Below are positions 28,958-32,200 of a DNA stretch of 32,200 bases, piece after piece. The translations under genes and the position numbers were made by a program. Source of the DNA: Gammaproteobacteria bacterium (lineage in GTDB: Bacteria > Pseudomonadota > Gammaproteobacteria > Steroidobacterales > GCA-2729495); NCBI GenBank assembly GCA_023383705.1, contig JAHDYM010000025.1, forward strand, positions 1 to 32,200, in the 5' to 3' direction. Numbering within the stretch: the first letter of the stretch is position 1; each line of letters opens with the position of its first letter. The notes under the pieces are model-generated. The model was not told the origin of the DNA. It saw only the letters and a list, made by a program, of their open reading frames with translations, and ran no database searches.

Positions 28958-29742
28958 TGTACCAGCACCTCGCCGATGCAGTCCTGGTGCTGCATTTCGG
29001 CGTGGTCAGCTTCGTGGTGGGTGGCCTGCTGGCAATCGTTGCCGGCAACCTCGCACAGATCGAGTGGGTAAATCGTCCCGCGTTTCGCTGGGCGCACCTT
29101 TGCGCCATCGGTTTCGTGGTGCTCCAGTCCTGGCTGGGCGCAATCTGTCCGCTCACGGTGCTTGAGAACCGGCTGCGGGCGCAGGCCGGCGGGACCGCCT
29201 ACGAGACGAGCTTCATCGAGCACTGGGTCGCAAGGCTCATGTACTACGAAGCGCCGGCATGGGTTTTCGCCTCGCTGTACACGCTCTTCGGCCTGGCGGT
29301 GGTGGCTGCCTGGCGGTACTGGCCGCCAGCGCCCTGGGGCGGCGAGGGGAGGCGGCGCTTGCGCTTCCTGAAGTTCCTCTGGGCCGCACCCTGTTCTGTC
29401 GTCGGGATCGTGCTGGCCGTCGTGCCGCTGGCATTCGGCGGCAAGGCGAGGTGGTCAGCCGGCGCGCTGGAAGTGACATGGCGCGAAACGCTGGCCAGCT
29501 GCGGCCAGTTGGCTGGCCGGTTGCCCATTCGCGGCGTTGTGTTCGGCCATGTCATCCTCGCCGTCACGGATGACGACCTGCGAGCCATCGGCCCGCATGA
29601 GCGGGTGCATGTTGCGCAATACGAACGCTGGGGGCCGCTGTTCTTCCTGGTGTATGCCGCATCCAGCCTGTGGCAGCTCATCAACGGGCGTAACCCGTAC
29701 TGGCACAATCATTTCGAAGTGCAGGCGCGCGAGCGCAGGTGA
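28957..29742 (+). CDS. DUF2784 fused to a domain with an HExxH motif
   Basis: A 261-residue two-part membrane protein. Residues 1 to about 125 match DUF2784: hydrophobic helices, then the marks GAICPLTVLENRLRAQAG and SFIEHWVARLMYY. After a basic linker (about 129-139) comes a second unit with one or two hydrophobic stretches, GHVILAVTDDDL, and H214-E-R-V-H218 in HERVHVAQYERWGPLFF, ending NPYWHNHFE. I recall this second unit as a separate family of unknown function in other bacteria. HExxH plus the late E254 could be a zinc-protease-like site, but that is inference. The gene is coupled to the ferritin-like gene by a 1-nt overlap. No frameshift is needed to join the parts. Confidence 0.75.
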   Translation: MYQHLADAVLVLHFGVVSFVVGGLLAIVAGNLAQIEWVNRPAFRWAHLCAIGFVVLQSWLGAICPLTVLENRLRAQAGGTAYETSFIEHWVARLMYYEAPAWVFASLYTLFGLAVVAAWRYWPPAPWGGEGRRRLRFLKFLWAAPCSVVGIVLAVVPLAFGGKARWSAGALEVTWRETLASCGQLAGRLPIRGVVFGHVILAVTDDDLRAIGPHERVHVAQYERWGPLFFLVYAASSLWQLINGRNPYWHNHFEVQARERR

Positions 29743-29794
29743 TGCTGCAGTAAGGGAGCGGGTCGGGAAGTTCTTTGCGTTCGCTGGATCCGTG

Positions 29795-30112
29795 TCAGAA
29801 CTCGAGCACCAGAAAGTCGAGTGCCGCGATTATCTCCGTCCGCTTCGCAGCAAGATCTGCGACCTGCGGACCAAGAACCCGTCTGGGTACGCCTGCAAGC
29901 TGAGGCGTCAGCATTACGAACTGCTTGCCGTCAACGTCGAGTATCGGCATCAGGTTGCTGACAACCTTGCCCTTCATTGATGAGGCGGGGCATAGCGGTA
30001 CAACGACCCGGGTTCCCAATTCTTCGATCAGGTTGGACTGCACATCCAGAAGGTATGGAATGGCCGTCCTGGTAGCAGGACTGGCGTTCTGGTGCACTGA
30101 AAACTGACCCAT
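29795..30112 (-). CDS. ccdB: CcdB-family gyrase toxin
   Basis: A 105-residue homologue of the F-plasmid CcdB toxin, which traps DNA gyrase on DNA. Shared features are the N-terminal QFSVHQN strand, PYLLDVQSNLIE, RVVVPL, the central LMPILDVDGKQFVMLTPQLAGVP and the ADLAAKRTEIIAALDFL tail. E. coli CcdB needs its last three residues for poisoning (WGI); this protein ends LEF, so potency cannot be judged. The start shares one base with the ccdA stop (TGATG). The pair is less GC-rich than the backbone and lies at the edge of the accessory region. Confidence 0.9.
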   Translation of the reverse strand: MGQFSVHQNASPATRTAIPYLLDVQSNLIEELGTRVVVPLCPASSMKGKVVSNLMPILDVDGKQFVMLTPQLAGVPRRVLGPQVADLAAKRTEIIAALDFLVLEF

Positions 30113-30357
30113 CAGAAACTCCGAAGCTCGTCACTGAAGACGCCGTGCTTCTCGACATGGTCGTTATACGCAGCCATTGCCGCCTTGTTTTCGGCGAGCC
30201 AGGCAGCCTGTTGGCGCTCCCTCAAAGCGGCGCCGAGGGCTTGCTCCAATGTGGCGGAAAGGTTGATTTCCAGTTCCTTGGCCTTGTTCAGGAGATCGGA
30301 GTTGATGCTCAGGTTCGCAGGCCGCTTGGGGGCCTGGGGGTTATAGACCGGCTGCAT
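30112..30357 (-). CDS. ccdA: CcdA-family antitoxin
   Basis: An 81-residue antitoxin. A ribbon-helix-helix DNA-binding part (PANLSINSDLLNKAKELEINLSATLEQAL) is followed by the toxin-binding tail, which resembles CcdA: AAWLAENKAAMAAYNDHVEKHGVFSDELRSF compared with the FADENRDW-type end of F CcdA. ATG 30357 is chosen because AGAGGAAG lies about 6 nt upstream; the frame is open to 30465, and ATG 30381 is an alternative without such a site. It precedes ccdB with a 1-nt overlap, as expected for an autoregulated module. The palindrome at 30393-30412 lies just upstream. Confidence 0.9.
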   Translation of the reverse strand: MQPVYNPQAPKRPANLSINSDLLNKAKELEINLSATLEQALGAALRERQQAAWLAENKAAMAAYNDHVEKHGVFSDELRSF

Positions 30358-30392
30358 CCGGGCTTCCTCTGGGGGTGACATGCGTGTAGTGT

Positions 30393-30412
30393 ATACGCAT
30401 ACCGATGCGTAT
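30393..30412. promoter_or_regulatory. Palindromic operator candidate upstream of ccdAB
   Basis: ATACGCAT at 30393-30400 and ATGCGTAT at 30405-30412 form a perfect 8-bp inverted repeat with a 4-nt spacer, 36 nt before the ccdA start. GTATAC at 30391-30396 overlaps it, and a TATACA on the minus strand could serve as a -10 box. CcdA proteins bind such palindromes through their ribbon-helix-helix domain, so this is the likely autoregulatory site. Confidence 0.6.
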
Positions 30413-30420
30413 GGATACCC

Positions 30421-30466
30421 CATGTCGCTAAACTCTCCTGCGCCCGCCGGGCGCTTGAACGACATG
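30421..30466. repeat. Nested inverted repeat
   Basis: CATGTCG at 30421-30427 and CGACATG at 30460-30466 form a perfect 7-bp outer repeat. Inside it GCGCCC at 30440-30445 and GGGCGC at 30449-30454 form a tight hairpin. There is no T-run. It lies upstream of the ccdA operator; a second regulatory site or a structural relic is possible. Confidence 0.45.
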
Positions 30467-30655
30467 AATCCGTCGCGGTACCAGTATCCTCAGGGGGCCA
30501 TATTTATCTCCAGCAGACAAACCGACGATTTCGGGGTGATACTTCGCTCCGTTTGAATCCCACAACTAATAGTTCCCCCGACGCCGGCAATGTCAACGCG
30601 AGTTTCCAGTGAGTGCCACGAGATAGTGAAGATGAGCGACGTCGAAGGACGTGGT

Positions 30656-30719
30656 ATTTCTGAGACCAAAACGGATCGATCAAGCACGCTTGGTTCGAGT
30701 CCGTTTTGGTCTCAGAAAT
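30656..30719. repeat. 64-nt near-perfect palindrome
   Basis: The 20-nt arms at 30656-30675 and 30700-30719 are exact reverse complements (left arm ATTTCTGAGACCAAAACGGA). Pairing continues inward through TCGA (30676-30679 with 30695-30698) and CAAGC/GCTTG (30681-30685 with 30688-30692), broken only by small bulges. A transcript or single strand would fold into one long hairpin. It carries no gene and no T-run. Its position at the left edge of the integron array suggests a small insertion-like element or a folded recombination relic, but the identity is unknown. Confidence 0.85.
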
Positions 30720-30806
30720 GCTCCGTTCCTATCGAGCGCGGCCTCCTGGTTTTGCACGCCTCCCTTCCCTCGAATGGATCCGGGGAGCCACTGCCGTGGC
30801 AGCGCA

Positions 30807-30894
30807 GGAGAACCAATCACCAGAGCGGTCGGGTCGATCTGCCTGAGCGTGGGCCGCGCTCGTGGCGACCCGCCGCTCGGTTCAATAGTTAGGC
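30807..30894 (+). repeat. attC recombination site 1
   Basis: The core GTTAGGC at 30888-30894 fits GTTRRRY. L boxes GAGCGG (30823-30828) and CCGCTC (30873-30878) pair, and CGGGTCG (30830-30836) pairs with CGACCCG (30866-30872). T30829 is left as an extrahelical base. The inverse core is GGAGAAC at 30807-30813, with only AAC matching the consensus. Spacers between core and L box are 9 nt on both sides. An inner hairpin GAGCG/CGCTC completes the fold. Confidence 0.8.
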
Positions 30895-30898
30895 GCCG

Positions 30899-31333
30899 AT
30901 GAAGAGATTGCTGATTTCAGCTCTCGCGACAGTGGGCGCGCTTGTGGTGCTTCTTGTGGCTGGGGTTGTCGTCTTCGTTTGGGTATTCGACGGCGGTAGT
31001 GACTACGAAGTCAAAAGTTCAGTGGCATCACCGGATGGTGGGCACACTGCTACGCTGTATCAGGGAATGGGTGGTGGCGCTGCGGGCTGGTGCTCCCAGG
31101 TTATCGCTGTCAATACACCAAATGCCCCGTTTTCTCTAGAGCATGAGAAGGACTCTGGGGACTTTCAGGTGTTCCGAGCGAACTGCAGCGCAGACATTCA
31201 GGTTCGTTGGCTTTCAAATTCACTTCTTCACATCGAGTTCTCTGAATCGGAGCCGGGCGATGGCTTGTCTGTTTACATGCAGCAAAGTGACGATAGCGGC
31301 CAAGTTAAGGTGGAATACTCGTTTGGCGCCTAA
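30899..31333 (+). CDS. Cassette gene 1: membrane-anchored protein of unknown function
   Basis: 144 residues. A strong N-terminal hydrophobic helix (about residues 4-30, LLISALATVGALVVLLVAGVVVFVWVF) is followed by a soluble domain with SSVASPDGGHTATLYQGMGGGAAGWCSQVIAVN and two cysteines in WCSQ and ANCSAD. The SPDG-x-ATLY and GGAAGWC pattern resembles a family of small exported proteins of unknown function that I have seen annotated as DUF5412-like; this is recollection, not a search. The ATG lies 4 nt after the attC core with no Shine-Dalgarno site, and the TAA stop is embedded in the next attC (GCCTAAC). Orientation is the usual one for cassettes. Confidence 0.8.
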   Translation: MKRLLISALATVGALVVLLVAGVVVFVWVFDGGSDYEVKSSVASPDGGHTATLYQGMGGGAAGWCSQVIAVNTPNAPFSLEHEKDSGDFQVFRANCSADIQVRWLSNSLLHIEFSESEPGDGLSVYMQQSDDSGQVKVEYSFGA

Positions 31334-31429
31334 CAACGCGCTGCACGCGGACGCGCCTGGTCTGTCACGCCCTTTGCAGGGCAAAGGCCGCGCCAGCCTG
31401 CGGCGCGCCGGTAAGCGCGAGCGTTAGAT
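31328..31429 (+). repeat. attC recombination site 2
   Basis: The inverse core GCCTAAC (31328-31334) and core GTTAGAT (31423-31429) both fit the consensus. Paired segments are CGCGCT (31337-31342) with AGCGCG (31414-31419), CGG (31348-31350) with CCG (31408-31410), and CGCGCC (31352-31357) with GGCGCG (31402-31407). A31351 remains as an extrahelical base. The terminal structure contains a further CCTTTGC/GCAAAGG hairpin at 31371-31387. This is the clearest of the three sites. Confidence 0.93.
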
Positions 31430-31432
31430 CTC

Positions 31433-31975
31433 ATGGTCGTGCGAATCCTTATCATTGCATCTGCACTGGCCTCACCCGTCGTATTTGCGACCGATTTCGG
31501 TGTTGCCGACCTGGAATCTGGTTGCGACTCCATTTCGGAGCGTGAGATCGCAAGGGGCTCGTTACCGGTTCCGTTGCAGGCTGGTGATGCCGATGGGCGA
31601 CTTGCATTCAGAGGCCGTGCGTTTGATCGCGACGTCACATTGGTCTATATGTGCCGGGAAGGAAGCTTGGTAGCCGGCAACTATCTCTTGCCAATAGAGT
31701 CACTGGCTGACGCTTCGAAAAGCTTCACGTCGGTGTATGGAGAGCTCGTATCGATATACGGGGAGCCGCTCTTCAACAGTGCTCCAGAAATCCTGCCGGC
31801 ACTTCGCAGGGATCCGCAGTCAGTTCCGGCCGATAAGGTTAGGGTCGTAGCGCAGTGGCGTATCGGCGACATCTCTGTATCTCAGTCATTGATGCAAAAT
31901 CTTCCAGCAGAACATGGTGGTTGGCGCGTGTTCATTGTGGTTGGCCCGAAGCGCCCTTGGCCTCGCTTTAACTAG
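31433..31975 (+). CDS. Cassette gene 2: exported protein of unknown function
   Basis: 180 residues beginning with a signal peptide (VRILIIASALASPVVFA, likely cleaved after residue 19). The mature part has two cysteines, one in ESGCDSIS and one in VYMCREG, that may pair in the periplasm. I do not recognise the family. The ATG is 3 nt after the attC core and has no Shine-Dalgarno site. The TAG stop overlaps the beginning of attC 3. Codon use is clearly less GC-biased than in the core genes, in line with cassette origin. Confidence 0.8.
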   Translation: MVVRILIIASALASPVVFATDFGVADLESGCDSISEREIARGSLPVPLQAGDADGRLAFRGRAFDRDVTLVYMCREGSLVAGNYLLPIESLADASKSFTSVYGELVSIYGEPLFNSAPEILPALRRDPQSVPADKVRVVAQWRIGDISVSQSLMQNLPAEHGGWRVFIVVGPKRPWPRFN

Positions 31976-32052
31976 CGATAGGAGCGGACCGTGCGTGATC
32001 TGATGTGCTTGTTGCGCAGCGTTGCAACGGCCGCTCAATCGAGACGTTAGGA
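31966..32052 (+). repeat. attC recombination site 3 (core slightly degenerate)
   Basis: The inverse core CTTTAAC (31966-31972) and core GTTAGGA (32046-32052) each differ from the consensus at one end base. L boxes GAGCGG (31982-31987) and CCGCTC (32031-32036) pair, CCG (31989-31991) pairs with CGG (32028-32030), and A31988 is extrahelical. CGAT/ATCG pair in the spacer. Both core-to-L spacers are 9 nt, the same geometry and L-box sequence as in attC 1. Confidence 0.75.
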
Positions 32053-32058
32053 GGCTCG

Positions 32059-32146
32059 GTGCGCCGCTTCTACCGATGGCCGTCGGCGATACTCGCAAGC
32101 GCAGCCTTTGGCGTGGCGGTCGCCGCTGATCCAAGCGGCAGCCTCT
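32059..32146 (+). CDS. Start of a third cassette: short signal-peptide-like reading frame
   Basis: GTG 32059, six nt after the attC 3 core, opens a 29-residue frame (MRRFYRWPSAILASAAFGVA, then VAADPSGSL) that reads like a signal peptide with a cleavage site near VAA, and then stops at TGA. The same frame continues open after the stop to the window end. It may be a very short peptide, a gene broken by a nonsense change, or chance. No Shine-Dalgarno site is evident. Confidence 0.35.
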
Positions 32147-32200
32147 GAGTTTCCCAAGGTTTCCCGGACACCCGCCTAAGCAAGACCGAACTGCTTCTCG

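Larger units (their letters stand above)
30807..32200 (+). mobile_element. Integron gene-cassette array without visible integrase (CALIN-like)
   Basis: Three attC sites in the same orientation bound two complete cassettes (about 30889-31423 and 31424-32046) and the start of a third. Each gene begins within 4-7 nt of the preceding attC core, and the first ends inside the next attC, the tight packing typical of cassettes. Cassette genes are less GC-rich than the chromosome on the left. No tyrosine-recombinase gene occurs in the window. The array may continue beyond 32200, so absence of an integrase is shown only for this window. The left border of the cassette closed by the first attC is not defined. 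Confidence 0.85.

Noticed and set aside
30490-30687. A 65-codon minus-strand frame upstream of the palindrome
   Set aside because: It enters the palindrome arm at its 5' end and shows no recognisable features or ribosome-binding site.
30656-30719. The long palindrome as an intrinsic terminator or as an attC site
   Set aside because: It lacks a T-run on both strands, and it lacks GTTRRRY and RYYYAAC ends with extrahelical bases, so neither label fits.
29743-30806. An attC or attI site left of ccdAB, or an integron integrase gene
   Set aside because: The only GTTRRRY match I found (GTTGGAC, inside ccdB) has no paired boxes, and no tyrosine-recombinase frame exists in the window.
30590-30892. 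A 100-codon frame between ccdA and cassette gene 1
   Set aside because: It runs through both the 64-nt palindrome and attC 1, and its sequence has no structure of a protein family.

Overview
The window is a high-GC, gene-dense bacterial chromosome segment. Its housekeeping order (miaB-phoH-ybeY-corC-lnt; leuS-lptE; holA-nadD-rsfS-rlmH; maf-rng-yhdP) is typical of Gammaproteobacteria. LptE, Lnt and YhdP show an outer membrane. The exact lineage cannot be fixed by eye; a deep-branching, high-GC gammaproteobacterium (Xanthomonadales/Nevskiales/Steroidobacterales-like) is a guess.

Positions 1-22940 are almost entirely plus-strand core genes. They run from the 3' part of a fused ATP sulfurylase/APS kinase gene to miaB, then phoH-like ATPase, ybeY, corC and lnt (rRNA maturation and envelope lipoprotein acylation). 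A cytochrome b561-type protein and a small exported unknown follow. Next come leuS-lptE-mtgA, a divergent hisI, and cysS-sufE-yidD-Trm112-holA-nadD-rsfS-rlmH-maf-rng-yhdP. Many junctions overlap by 1-16 nt, which suggests translationally coupled operons.

Positions 22907-28431 hold two minus-strand groups around one plus-strand gene. The first group is a four-helix membrane protein, LemA and an M48 protease with a long C-terminal extension. The plus-strand gene is a PBP7-type S11 peptidase. The second group is an MIP18/DUF59 protein overlapping a 12-helix NnrS-like membrane protein. Divergent from that pair is a ferritin-like diiron protein, coupled to an unusual fusion of DUF2784 with a domain carrying an HExxH motif.

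Positions 29795-32200 are accessory DNA. A ccdAB toxin-antitoxin operon has a palindromic operator. It is followed by a 64-nt near-perfect palindrome and then an integron cassette array. Three attC sites (30807-30894, 31328-31429, about 31966-32052) each show a core, paired L boxes and an extrahelical base. They flank two cassette genes of unknown function, which begin 4-5 nt after the attC core and are visibly less GC-rich than the backbone. A third cassette starts at the window edge. No integron integrase is visible, so within this window the array looks like a CALIN (attC cluster lacking an integrase). The array, the palindrome and the adjacent toxin-antitoxin module are the most notable part of the window.
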